A program made the translations under genes and the position numbers. The notes under the pieces were generated by a model. It saw only the letters and a list, made by a program, of their open reading frames with translations, made no database searches and was not told where the DNA came from. A stretch of 62,365 nucleotides of DNA from NCBI RefSeq assembly GCF_001447355.1, contig NZ_JXBW01000018.1, positions 1-62,365 on the forward strand, given 5' to 3'. Positions 9,341 to 17,512 of the stretch are shown piece after piece. The DNA comes from Alicyclobacillus tolerans (lineage in GTDB: Bacteria; Bacillota; Bacilli; Alicyclobacillales; Alicyclobacillaceae). Numbering within the stretch: position 1 is the first letter of the stretch; each line of letters begins with the position of its first letter.

Positions 9341-10105
9341 TTATCTCGCCGTCCAGCCGCCATCAACAACCAAAACGGTACCATTGACTAAACCTGCGGC
9401 ATCGGAAGCCAGGTACAAGACCGCGGCGGCCACATCCTCAATGGTCCCGACCCTTGCCACCGGAATGCGTGAAACCACCGATTCGCGAAATTCCGGTTGA
9501 TCAAGTCTCTCCGCCGTGCCCGGCGTATAGATGAACGTCGGCGCGATGGCGTTGACCGTGATGCCATAAGGAGCCCACTCAAGTGCCAAGACCTTTGTCA
9601 GCATGTTGACGCCGCCTTTTGATGCCGAGTAGGCCGCATGCCGTTCAATCCCGACGATACCTGCCTGTGAACTCATCTGAATGATACGCCCCTTGCCCTG
9701 CCGCATCATCAACTTCGCAGCCTCTTGGCTACAGAAAAAGACGCCCTTCAGATTGACCGACATCATCTCGTCCCAGTCTTCCTCGGTAACATCGAGGGCA
9801 TCGTGGTTATAACCGAGGCCCGCATTGTTGACAAGCACATCGAGCCGCCCATACTTACCGTCGATCACGCTGAACGCGCGCCGGATGTTGGCGACGGATT
9901 TGACATCCAACAACAGCGGCTCAATTATGCCCGTCCCGTCACCCCCTTCGCGCGCGAGCGATTCGAGTGCACTTGCATCACGGCCAGCGGCGATGACCGT
10001 AGCACCAGCTGCCGCAAGATGTTGTGCCAACCCACGGCCAATCCCCCGCGACGCCCCCGTGACGAGCGCAATTTTCCCATCTAATCGAAAGTTCAGTGAT
10101 CCCAT
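9341..10105 (-). CDS. SDR family oxidoreductase
   Basis: A 254-residue classical short-chain dehydrogenase/reductase. The Rossmann motif TGASRGIG, the NNAG motif (LVNNAGLGYN), catalytic Ser in MSSQAG and the YSASK pair (Tyr/Lys) are all present. The C-terminal half carries the common NAIAPTFIYTPGT and VLVVDGGWTAR signatures. NAD(P)(H)-dependent oxidation or reduction of a sugar, polyol or keto-acid is typical; the substrate is not identifiable. The ATG follows AGAGGG by about eight bases; 24 in-frame upstream codons were rejected because they overlap a terminator hairpin. Confidence 0.88.
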   Translation of the reverse strand: MGSLNFRLDGKIALVTGASRGIGRGLAQHLAAAGATVIAAGRDASALESLAREGGDGTGIIEPLLLDVKSVANIRRAFSVIDGKYGRLDVLVNNAGLGYNHDALDVTEEDWDEMMSVNLKGVFFCSQEAAKLMMRQGKGRIIQMSSQAGIVGIERHAAYSASKGGVNMLTKVLALEWAPYGITVNAIAPTFIYTPGTAERLDQPEFRESVVSRIPVARVGTIEDVAAAVLYLASDAAGLVNGTVLVVDGGWTAR

Positions 10106-10133
10106 GCATGCATCCCTCTTTCCACGAAAACAA

Positions 10134-10163
10134 CGCTGCAAAACGCATAAGGCGTTTGCAGCG
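10134..10163 (-). terminator. Intrinsic terminator of the emrAB-type operon
   Basis: CGCTGCAAAACGC and GGCGTTTGCAGCG pair with one bulge around a short ATAA loop. On the minus strand the right-hand side is followed by GTTGTTTTCG. It lies directly after the efflux transporter stop codon and before the SDR start. Confidence 0.7.
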
Positions 10164-10180
10164 CTGTGCCACAGCATATT

Positions 10181-12100
10181 TTATTGTACCGGTTCTGGCT
10201 CTCGTTCAACATCCGGATGCGAATCGATATCGTCAAATTCATCCTCGGGAATGTCGCCGTCGAGCGGAGAAGCCGGATCCCCTTCCGACAGATCTCCCTC
10301 TTCACGCGGAGTAGACCCGTCCTCTTCTTGCGTGGATACCTCTGTATCCTCTACAGACAAGTTGTTTTCACCTACTGCGTCAACCGCCTCAGCTTCCTGT
10401 TGTCGCGCCGCGTCAGGCAGGGACTGCGCACCCTTGGCTCCAGCCTCGGTTGATCCTCCACCCGCGCCAGCCACAGCTTGCGCCGCTTCCGGAGCCTTCA
10501 CACGGCGAATGAAGAAGGCAAGCACAAATGCGAGCAAAGAGCCCATCGTCGCCCACCAGAACGCATCGTTGATGCCTTGAATGGTCGACTGCTGCATTGC
10601 AAGCTCGTACAACACCTCATGAGCCAACTGCGTCGCCGCGACGGTCGAATCGTGTAACTGCAGCGTGAAATATTGCACAAGCTCGTGGAAGAATCCACTC
10701 ACCGACGGATTGTTGTTCGTCATGACGTTCTGATATTCTGCGTAGTGCACTTTCGTGCGATCCGTCATCACCGTCACCAATACCGCCGTACCAATGGACG
10801 ACGCAACGGTTCGCGCGGTGTTGGACGCCGACGTTCCGTGTCGGTAGAGGTGTCTGGGCAACTGGTTCATGCCTGCAGTTTGCACGGTCATCGCGAGCAT
10901 CGACATGCCAAACATGCGCAAGGTGTACAGGAGCATGACGTGGACGTAAGTGGTCTGCGCGTTGAGCTTCGTGAACTCATACGTTGCGACCGTCGTGATC
11001 GCCAGCCCGAGTACGGCGAGCGGTCGAGAGCCGATGCGGTCGAACACGGCACCGGAAACAGGGGCCATCACACCCATTAGAATGGCTCCTGGCAACATCA
11101 GAAGGCCGGACTGCAACGCCGTAAAACCACGGATGTTTTGCAAATAAATCGGCGTCAGGATCATACCACCAAACATGGCCATGTTGATGACACAACCGAC
11201 GATGGTGGTCAAGGAAAACGTTCCGTACCTAAAGACGCGTAAATCGAGCATTGGGTCCTTACAGGTCAACTCGCGAATCACGAAGACGACAAGGAAAACA
11301 CCGCCAATGATGAGCGAGACATCGACGGGTGAATTGCCCCCACCTTTATTGCCCGCTTCACTTAAGCCATAGAGCAAACTCACAAATGCGATCAACGACG
11401 AAATCAAGCCAATGCCTTCAAACTTCGGACGAACAGGCTTCGAGACGTTCTTAAGCACGAAGATGGCGATGATCATGTCGAGTAAGCCGAGCGGAATGAT
11501 GACCCAGAACAGCAGGCGCCACGACCAGTGCATGATCATCCACCCGGACAGGGTCGGGCCAATGGCCGGCGCAAAAAACATCGCAATGGCCATCGTCCCC
11601 ATGGCTTTGCCGCGTTTTTCGGCCGGATAGAGTTCCAAAATAACCGTCATGAGCAGTGGCATAATGACTGCTGACCCGGATGCTTGAACAATACGGCCAA
11701 TGATCCTCATAGAAAACACTGGCGCAATGGAGCATATGAACGATCCGGCGACGAACAATGACATCGCAGAAATAAACAGCTGTCTCGTCGTAAACGTCCC
11801 CATCAGAAAAGCCGTGATGGGAATCAGCACGCCGTTGGTCAACATGTAGGCCGTGGACAGCCACTGCGCCGTGGTTGCATTGACGTTAAATGCCGACATC
11901 AAATGCGGCAACGCTACGTTTAACAAGGTTTGGTTCAAAATGGCGACAAAAGCGCCGAATATGAGTGTTGCAAGAATCGAACCCCGGTGCGGATGGCCAT
12001 GCGCCGCTTCCTGCGGCGGGGCGCCAGCTGCACCGGGCGAGGCGGCGATGACCGCCTGGTTCGCGGTCGGTTGCAGCGTGTCGTTCGACATTGAGCTCAC
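10181..12100 (-). CDS. DHA2 family (EmrB/QacA) multidrug efflux transporter with a long acidic tail
   Basis: A 639-residue, 14-helix major facilitator of the DHA2 drug:H+ antiporter type. Typical stretches are LNQTLLNVALPHLM (helix 1), QWLSTAYMLTNGVLIPITAF (helix 2 and loop) and GPTLSGWMI. The upstream neighbour, three bases away, encodes the membrane-fusion partner, so the two form an EmrAB-like pump. After the last helix (about residue 530) there is a roughly 108-residue hydrophilic extension, Ala/Gly-rich then strongly acidic (EDEFDDID near the end). This is not part of the usual DHA2 core and probably lies in the cytoplasm. Confidence 0.92.
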   Translation of the reverse strand: MSSMSNDTLQPTANQAVIAASPGAAGAPPQEAAHGHPHRGSILATLIFGAFVAILNQTLLNVALPHLMSAFNVNATTAQWLSTAYMLTNGVLIPITAFLMGTFTTRQLFISAMSLFVAGSFICSIAPVFSMRIIGRIVQASGSAVIMPLLMTVILELYPAEKRGKAMGTMAIAMFFAPAIGPTLSGWMIMHWSWRLLFWVIIPLGLLDMIIAIFVLKNVSKPVRPKFEGIGLISSLIAFVSLLYGLSEAGNKGGGNSPVDVSLIIGGVFLVVFVIRELTCKDPMLDLRVFRYGTFSLTTIVGCVINMAMFGGMILTPIYLQNIRGFTALQSGLLMLPGAILMGVMAPVSGAVFDRIGSRPLAVLGLAITTVATYEFTKLNAQTTYVHVMLLYTLRMFGMSMLAMTVQTAGMNQLPRHLYRHGTSASNTARTVASSIGTAVLVTVMTDRTKVHYAEYQNVMTNNNPSVSGFFHELVQYFTLQLHDSTVAATQLAHEVLYELAMQQSTIQGINDAFWWATMGSLLAFVLAFFIRRVKAPEAAQAVAGAGGGSTEAGAKGAQSLPDAARQQEAEAVDAVGENNLSVEDTEVSTQEEDGSTPREEGDLSEGDPASPLDGDIPEDEFDDIDSHPDVEREPEPVQ

Positions 12101-12103
12101 CTC

Positions 12104-12763
12104 TTACTTATGGATGCGAACCGTCGCGCTCATCCCCGGGACCAATCCACTGCCGGCCGTCGTCCCGAGCGAGATGGTCACCGGTACGACCTGCGTCACT
12201 GGTGTGTAGTCAGCCGTCGTGCTCTGCGTTGGCAGAAGCGAGAACGTCCCCGCCGTCGCATCGCCAATTTGCGTTACCGTACCGTTGATGGAACCTGCCT
12301 TGCCAGCGACGTACACGTCGACTTGCTGACCGACCTTGTCCTTGTCGATCAGCGTTTCTTTGATTTTCGCCACGACGTACAAGTGTCTCATGTCATATGC
12401 GTAGGCAAGCGGCGTGCCCGCAGCAACAATCTGGTTGTTGACCGCGTCGTCCTGGGCAATCGTCCCGGCTGCTGGCATTGTGACCGGAATGTCAACCACC
12501 TTGTTCCCCTCTTGCGTCTGTACTTCAGCTACCTGTTGTCCACTGGTGAAATTCGTCCCGACATTGCCTTGCCAATTGATCAATTTGCCGGTAGCAGGCG
12601 CTGCCACGGTAATTTGTGTACCACTGATTTGTGCATCGTCCGTCTTCAAATACAATGTCGACTGGTTGTAGAAGTAGTAGCCCGTGATGGCCGCCGCAAC
12701 CAAAACGACGAATAGAATGATGTTAAAGACGATGACCTTACGAAAACTGTTTGCTGGGTTCAT
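12104..12763 (-). CDS. HlyD/EmrA-type membrane fusion protein
   Basis: A 219-residue adaptor with one N-terminal transmembrane helix (about residues 10-30) and an extracytoplasmic barrel-sandwich domain. The lipoyl-like halves are recognisable as YLKTDDAQISGTQITVAAP and GKLINWQGNVGTNFTSGQQV. The central coiled coil found in longer Gram-negative EmrA proteins is nearly absent, which is common in Firmicutes. It precedes the DHA2 transporter by three bases and should be cotranscribed with it. The start has GAGGAGG about seven bases upstream. Confidence 0.88.
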   Translation of the reverse strand: MNPANSFRKVIVFNIILFVVLVAAAITGYYFYNQSTLYLKTDDAQISGTQITVAAPATGKLINWQGNVGTNFTSGQQVAEVQTQEGNKVVDIPVTMPAAGTIAQDDAVNNQIVAAGTPLAYAYDMRHLYVVAKIKETLIDKDKVGQQVDVYVAGKAGSINGTVTQIGDATAGTFSLLPTQSTTADYTPVTQVVPVTISLGTTAGSGLVPGMSATVRIHK

Positions 12764-12856
12764 ACGCTTCCTCCTCGTATTCGCGATCCCGATATTGCCT
12801 TTGCGGCTTTTTTGATCGCTATCTTTTTAGAGAGTGTACTATTTAACCACTATGTA

Positions 12857-12885
12857 TATTTAATATATTTAGGTGTATGAGTCAA
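12857..12885 (-). promoter_or_regulatory. Sigma-A type promoter for the efflux operon
   Basis: The minus strand carries TTGACT, a 17-base spacer and TAAATA, close to the housekeeping consensus. It lies about 95 bases upstream of the EmrA-like start. The spacer and flanks are very AT-rich, which would suit a MarR- or TetR-type operator, but no symmetric site is certain. Confidence 0.6.
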
Positions 12886-12976
12886 GGGGCTGTTGTGGAA
12901 ATTGTTTCAGTTGTTTGTACGTGCCGTGTTACAATGTATATGAATGCCATCGCTATGGATGAGGGGCGTGTCTGGA

Positions 12977-13681
12977 GTGGGCGATACGGTTGTGTTTAAG
13001 CAATGCGCATCCTGTCGAACCACAAATCGAATTCGTGTCGAAAGTGGCCTCAGCTGTCGCTGCGGCAAGTGCGGATCGCCAATTGCGTTGACGCACTACG
13101 AGGTGCTTGGTATCCCGTCCTCCGCGTCGGCAAGTGAGATTAAAGCTGCTTATCGACGCGCGGCGAAGACTTGGCATCCCGATGTACACCCGGATCGCGC
13201 ATTTGCTGAACGCCAATTTCGAAAGATTGCGCAGGCATTCTCCATATTGAGTGATCCACGCATGCGCGAACAATATGACCTGTCATTGACCGCATCCACG
13301 GGTGAAGCAAACGCTCCGTCTGACGGCAGCAGAGTTAAAGATACAAAGGCGAGATCGACGACCCGCAAACCCAAAGAGCATCGCAAGCAGACGCGAACCG
13401 AGGGCAAAACGCAGGCGAGCGATGGCGCTAAGCCACAGGGCCCCATCTGGCGACGCTATAACTGGGGCACCGCGCAGATGCCATCACCGACACAGCGGAA
13501 TTGGCTTGGCTACGCGCTTGCCGGAGTCGGTGCGTTTACGACCTTGACCATTAGTGGCGCTATATTTACAGGCTTGTTTGGATCAAAATTGGCGCTCGTG
13601 ATACTATTGGGACTCGCCATGGTTGGGGCACTTCAGCTTCTCTACCTGCTGACGAAGCTTGGTGTCGATTCCGAAGCCTAA
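12977..13681 (+). CDS. J-domain protein with zinc-ribbon-like N terminus and C-terminal membrane hairpin
   Basis: A protein of about 234 residues. Near the N terminus, cysteines in a CxxC ... CxCxxC arrangement (QCASCRT, CRCGKCG) suggest a small zinc ribbon. A J domain follows (HYEVLGIPSSASASEIKAAY; then HPDVHPD with the HPD motif; ending near MREQYDLS). Next is a charged, probably disordered linker, and then two hydrophobic segments at the C terminus. J domains stimulate Hsp70 ATPases, so this would recruit DnaK to the membrane. The GTG start is inferred from GAGGGG ten bases upstream; an upstream ATG at 12944 is possible but lies almost on a TACAAT -10-like element. Confidence 0.75.
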   Translation: MGDTVVFKQCASCRTTNRIRVESGLSCRCGKCGSPIALTHYEVLGIPSSASASEIKAAYRRAAKTWHPDVHPDRAFAERQFRKIAQAFSILSDPRMREQYDLSLTASTGEANAPSDGSRVKDTKARSTTRKPKEHRKQTRTEGKTQASDGAKPQGPIWRRYNWGTAQMPSPTQRNWLGYALAGVGAFTTLTISGAIFTGLFGSKLALVILLGLAMVGALQLLYLLTKLGVDSEA

Positions 13682-13718
13682 CCTGGCTCTTCACACCGAC
13701 CGGAAGGGAGCATCCCTC

Positions 13719-14480
13719 ATGCGAGAAAGCGGCAATACCATCCTGATCACAGGCGGCGCCTCGGGCATCGGCCTGGCGTTCGCCGAGCGCTTTTTGGAAG
13801 CCGGAAATCAAGTCATCATTTGTGGACGCCGCGCTGAAAAGCTAGAGGAAGCAAAGGCAAAATTCCCTGCACTCCACACGCGTGTCTGCGACGTCGGCAA
13901 CGAACAAGACCGCGTCGAGCTGTGCGATTGGCTTGTCCGCGAATTCCCGAACCTGAATGTCCTCGTCAACAACGCCGGCATTCAGCAGTGGGTCAACGTG
14001 CAGCGCACGGAGGAGGAATGGGCGCACTTCCATCAAGAAATCGCCATTAACTTCGATGCACCCATTCATCTTACCCTGCGCCTGCTACCACACTTACTCA
14101 AACAACCACATGCAGCCATCGTCAATGTGTCGTCTGGTTTGGCCTTGGCGCCTGCAACGTGGGCTCCCATCTATAGTGCGACTAAGGCGGCACTCCACTC
14201 GTTCACACAGAGCCTGCGGTTGCAACTGGAAGGCACCAAGGTGGACGTTATTGAAATCTTGCCTCCAGCCGTCAATACCGATCTCGGTGGTCCTGGACTC
14301 CACACATTTGGCGCCCCTCTCAACGAGTTCGCCGATGGGGTCTTCGCGTCACTCCGAGGCGGCGAGATCGAAATCGGCTATGGTGATTCCGAACGGCGAT
14401 TGCACGCCTCGCGCGAGGATTTGGCAGAGGCGGCACGGCAAATGTGGCTGGGATTCCGCAAGCGAAATCCGGAGTTTTAA
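13719..14480 (+). CDS. DltE-like short-chain oxidoreductase
   Basis: A 253-residue SDR protein. It has the cofactor motif ITGGASGIGLAFAERF, NNAGIQQW, catalytic VNVSSGLA and YSATKAALHSFTQSLRLQL, and a C-terminal region like B. subtilis DltE. The start ATG follows GGAAGGGAG by about eight bases. It begins 37 bases after the J-domain gene and may be cotranscribed. No dltABCD genes are nearby, so a role in teichoic acid alanylation cannot be assumed. Confidence 0.85.
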   Translation: MRESGNTILITGGASGIGLAFAERFLEAGNQVIICGRRAEKLEEAKAKFPALHTRVCDVGNEQDRVELCDWLVREFPNLNVLVNNAGIQQWVNVQRTEEEWAHFHQEIAINFDAPIHLTLRLLPHLLKQPHAAIVNVSSGLALAPATWAPIYSATKAALHSFTQSLRLQLEGTKVDVIEILPPAVNTDLGGPGLHTFGAPLNEFADGVFASLRGGEIEIGYGDSERRLHASREDLAEAARQMWLGFRKRNPEF

Positions 14481-14546
14481 GCAGGTCACCCGTCAAGTCC
14501 GTTCGCACCCGCGGCGGACGATTGAGTTCATACTGCGGAAGGCGGC

Positions 14547-14598
14547 TGCGGCGCATAGGCCACAAAGCCCTGCAACCGGTCGCAGCCTATGCGCCGCA
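14547..14598. terminator. Long perfect inverted repeat between convergent genes
   Basis: TGCGGCGCATAGGC at the left and GCCTATGCGCCGCA at the right are exact reverse complements separated by 24 bases. It sits between the convergent SDR and diguanylate cyclase genes. It lacks a U run on either side, so it may act as a Rho-independent barrier in both directions or as a protein-binding site. Confidence 0.5.
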
Positions 14599-14705
14599 AG
14601 GCATCTTACTGCTCCGCTGTTTGATCGCAACGGCAACGCCAGTCTCCGCAAGATTCGACACCGCACGCGCCACGGCGAGAAGATTAGGCACAAGCGCCGA
14701 TGCTC

Positions 14706-16016
14706 TCACGTCTGCCTCTGCGCGAGATGGATTCGATACTGCTGTCCCCCATGCTCTTTTGCGGAATACATGGCCATGTCCGCGTACTTCTGTAACGTGT
14801 CGACGTCCGTGCTGTGGTCCGGGCAAATGGCCGCGCCAATGCTACAACCAATGGGCAAAAGCTCACCGCCGACGCAGAGTGGCTCTTGGAATCGAGCAAG
14901 GCAGCGTTCCGCCTGCTCTCGTACGTCGCACTCCCCTGTCACCGGATCGATCACGATGGTAAATTCGTCGCCACCCATGCGGTATACGGTGGCCCCATCC
15001 GCCGTAGCTTCCTGCAAGCGGGCCGCGATGGCCTTTAGTGTCTCGTCACCAAAGTGATGGCCAAACGTGTCATTCACATTTTTAAACCCGTCGAAGTCAA
15101 GCAACATCACAGCGAGCTTGGTCTGCCCTTCCAACGCCTTCGTGACGCTATCTGCAAGGTCCAGCTCAAACCGCTGTCGATTTGGCAGACCGGTCAACAA
15201 GTCGGTATACGCCATCCTGAACAACTCGCGTTGGTGTTCTTTGCGCTCTGTGATGTCAATGGTTAACCCCTCGACGAAGACGGGCCTTCCGCAATCGTCA
15301 TAGCGAGGGTATAGACTGTTGGCAACCCAGCGCACCTCGCCATCCTTGCGAATAATGCGGTACTCCGTGCGGATGGGGCCCGGCCCTGTCAACGGTACAT
15401 AGGCAAGGTCGGTGTCATCTGGATGAACGACCTCTAGCCAAAACATCGGGTTTTGGCGGAATTCGTCATGAGTGTGCCCATAAATCTTTTCGCCGCCCTT
15501 GGAGCCATAAACGGCCCTATTGTTTTGAATGTCGTGCGCAAACAGACAAACATCAACCGTGTCCAGGATTCGCTCAATCGTGGTTTTGGCTTGCTCCAGT
15601 TGAGCATAGAGCTCGGTTGTCCGAAAGTCCTCCGTTGCAAACGCGAGCACACCTCGGTATTGACCAGCTTCGTCATATTGCGCATAGGCCCAAACGACAA
15701 CATCAATGGCCTGGCCTGATTTGGTCTGGCGTTTCACGAGTCTTCCATTGACGGAGCCATGCTGGCGGACGTGGTGGACGAGTTGTCTAGCCTGTTCCCG
15801 CTCATCGTCAGGCACAAACGGTATCTCGCGGCCGATGACTTCGTCCTCAAGCCACCCAAATATGCGTTCGGCTGGCGGCGACCATACGGTGACTCTGCCC
15901 TGTGGATCGACACCGTAAACGGCGATGGGAGCCTGCCTAGACAGCCAGGCGAAGGGATCACGAGAGGAAAGGTCACTGGAATGCACATCGGGTGATCGCC
16001 TTGGACTTTGGTTCAC
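14706..16016 (-). CDS. PAS-PAS-GGDEF diguanylate cyclase under riboswitch control
   Basis: A protein of about 436 residues that would make cyclic di-GMP from two GTP. Two PAS domains come first (APIAVYGVDPQGRVTVWSP; then DTVDVCLFAHD through the PAC region ending FVEGLTIDITERK). The GGDEF domain has TDLLTGLPNRQRF, metal and substrate residues in DFDGFKNVNDTFGHHFGD, and an intact MGGDEF signature at about residue 347. The RxxD product-inhibition site expected a few residues before GGDEF is absent (alanines at both positions). No transmembrane helix is seen, so it is a soluble sensor. A GTG start is proposed just after GGGGAAG and downstream of the leader terminator; the open frame runs upstream through the riboswitch but is unlikely to be translated there. 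Confidence 0.88.
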   Translation of the reverse strand: MNQSPRRSPDVHSSDLSSRDPFAWLSRQAPIAVYGVDPQGRVTVWSPPAERIFGWLEDEVIGREIPFVPDDEREQARQLVHHVRQHGSVNGRLVKRQTKSGQAIDVVVWAYAQYDEAGQYRGVLAFATEDFRTTELYAQLEQAKTTIERILDTVDVCLFAHDIQNNRAVYGSKGGEKIYGHTHDEFRQNPMFWLEVVHPDDTDLAYVPLTGPGPIRTEYRIIRKDGEVRWVANSLYPRYDDCGRPVFVEGLTIDITERKEHQRELFRMAYTDLLTGLPNRQRFELDLADSVTKALEGQTKLAVMLLDFDGFKNVNDTFGHHFGDETLKAIAARLQEATADGATVYRMGGDEFTIVIDPVTGECDVREQAERCLARFQEPLCVGGELLPIGCSIGAAICPDHSTDVDTLQKYADMAMYSAKEHGGQQYRIHLAQRQT

Positions 16017-16037
16017 ACAACTTCCCCGTCCCATCCT

Positions 16038-16077
16038 AAAAAATAAAAAATCCCTAGCAACGGTGCCGCAGGGATTT
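16038..16077 (-). terminator. Leader terminator (expression platform) of the diguanylate cyclase
   Basis: AAATCCCT and AGGGATTT pair around a GC-rich loop and are followed by TTTTTATTTTTT on the minus strand. It lies between the c-di-GMP aptamer and the coding start, the standard position of a transcription-attenuating expression platform. Confidence 0.85.
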
Positions 16078-16079
16078 GG

Positions 16080-16162
16080 GTGCAACTCGGCCATCATGGG
16101 CAGCATCTGCCTGTAGACCCGTAGCTTTGCGCCCACACCTTTCGGTGTGTTTGCCGACTGGT
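16080..16162 (-). ncRNA. Cyclic di-GMP-I (GEMM) riboswitch aptamer
   Basis: The minus strand matches the GEMM-I consensus in order: GGCAAAC, a short hairpin capped by GAAA (ACACC-GAAA-GGTGT), GGGCGCAAAGC, CGGGTCTA, a variable hairpin (GGCA/TGCC), and ATGGCCGAGTTGC closing the second helix. The GAAA loop and the CTA segment are the tetraloop and receptor parts of the fold. It is followed at once by a terminator and then a GGDEF enzyme, so c-di-GMP would control expression of the enzyme that makes it. Whether the ligand turns transcription on or off cannot be told by eye. A TACAAT -10-like element lies at 16188-16193 without a good -35. Confidence 0.85.
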
Positions 16163-16265
16163 TCTCTGATCGATTGTGTTTAATCATATTGTACATCGTC
16201 GACAAGGAGGATACTAGGGGCAATCGTAAGGGGCGCAAATCCCTGCATACGCCCCCATCTTACCG

Positions 16266-17387
16266 TTACGCTCGCTTGGCCTGCGCGCAAACATGCCCGC
16301 TGCCCTCCAACTGGTGCACCGCTCGCCATGTCATGAGCTCCCCTTTGACGATGCCCATCGTTGTGCGCACAAAGACAACCGTAAAACATACCCACAAGAT
16401 GGAAAGCTGGACGACCCCCGCTATCGCAAAAAACGAATGTCCCATAAGGTGGTCAAGGGCATAGGTTCCACTCGTAAAACTGCCAATCGGAAATACGTAA
16501 CTCCACCAGCCGAGATGAAACGGCAGTCCATCTCCCCGCGTCGTCACGTGCAAAAGCGTATGCAATGTCGATATGAGAATCCACCAAACGCCAATGCCCC
16601 ACATGGCCATCGCAAACACCTCGGCAAATGCATGCAAGGCGTTTGCATACGCCCCAAACAGATGAGTTGCCTGAATAGGCAAGCCGCACATCGTCCCCAT
16701 CGACATGCCAATAGGCCCAATTTCCACCCATAGGCTTGGTGCCTCCTGGCCACTCAGACGGCGATGATATACCAAACGCGCATAGACCAAGGTGCTCATC
16801 AGAATAAATAGAAAGAAGGTCACGCCAAACATGGCAGCGATAACGGCCAACATGGCAAACTGCACTTCGCTTCCACCCACGTATGGAAGGAGATTGGTTC
16901 CGGTGGCCGCCGCAACAATCGGCGGCACCAATGGAATGAGCCATGAGGCTACCGTCTCCTCGCGTTCGACGCGGTGTTCGGTAAACAAAAGGTATGGAAC
17001 AACAATGACCGTGAACAACGACGCCAACGTGCCAGCCAGCCAGATTCCGATACTGATGTGAATCGCCAGTAAGCGTGGCAAGAGGTGAGTTCCAATCAAA
17101 AAGTAATCGTTCCCTACCACGTTTAAGCCCATGGCGAATGCACCATAAAAAAGTGCTCGCCCAGGTTTACGGAAGTCGTCCGCCGCAGTTTCCGTTGCGA
17201 ACACCCAGCGCAAGAGCCACATGACAAATGCAGATATAAACACCACGTTCAACGCCACAAACAGAGTGACGCCCACCACATGTTGCAGCGGGATGGTTAT
17301 GGGTGACGTGTAGGTCAGAGCAGCAACAATGCCAATGCCCATCACCGTTGTGAACCAATTTAACCCGAATTGTCGAACGGCGTGCAT
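16266..17387 (-). CDS. TDT family (TehA/SLAC1-like) anion transporter
   Basis: A 373-residue protein with about ten transmembrane helices belonging to the tellurite-resistance/dicarboxylate transporter family, which includes TehA, malate permease Mae1 and sulfite exporter Ssu1. Family-like stretches are NWFTTVMGIGIVAAL at the start and HLGWWSYVFPIGSFTSGTYAL near the end. GGGGG lies about ten bases before the ATG. It is divergent from a CysL-like LysR regulator, which makes sulfite or organic-acid export a reasonable guess, but the substrate is not shown by the sequence. Confidence 0.82.
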   Translation of the reverse strand: MHAVRQFGLNWFTTVMGIGIVAALTYTSPITIPLQHVVGVTLFVALNVVFISAFVMWLLRWVFATETAADDFRKPGRALFYGAFAMGLNVVGNDYFLIGTHLLPRLLAIHISIGIWLAGTLASLFTVIVVPYLLFTEHRVEREETVASWLIPLVPPIVAAATGTNLLPYVGGSEVQFAMLAVIAAMFGVTFFLFILMSTLVYARLVYHRRLSGQEAPSLWVEIGPIGMSMGTMCGLPIQATHLFGAYANALHAFAEVFAMAMWGIGVWWILISTLHTLLHVTTRGDGLPFHLGWWSYVFPIGSFTSGTYALDHLMGHSFFAIAGVVQLSILWVCFTVVFVRTTMGIVKGELMTWRAVHQLEGSGHVCAQAKRA

Positions 17388-17470
17388 CCAAGTCTACCCC
17401 CTTCTGTGCTAACCGTCTTTATGGTATGTCTTGTTAACGATTAGGTAAAATACATAATGTCAATATAGGT

Positions 17471-17488
17471 GATAAGCAATTCATTATC
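17471..17488. promoter_or_regulatory. Inverted repeat, possible LysR box
   Basis: GATAA and TTATC are separated by eight bases in the gap between the divergent TDT and LysR genes, immediately before the LysR ribosome binding site. Autoregulatory LysR sites often sit here. The spacing does not exactly give the T-N11-A rule. Confidence 0.35.
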
Positions 17489-17512
17489 CTTATGTCGCAA
17501 GGGGAGTATTGC

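Noticed and set aside
13957-15057. 366-codon plus-strand frame spanning the DltE-like gene end and the GGDEF gene
   Set aside because: It overlaps two genes with clear domains, crosses a 14-bp inverted repeat, and its translation is low-complexity Ser/Arg/Cys-rich.
16017-16238. N-terminal extension of the diguanylate cyclase through the open frame
   Set aside because: It would translate the riboswitch and terminator; the sequence there matches an RNA aptamer, and a GTG with a ribosome binding site exists downstream.
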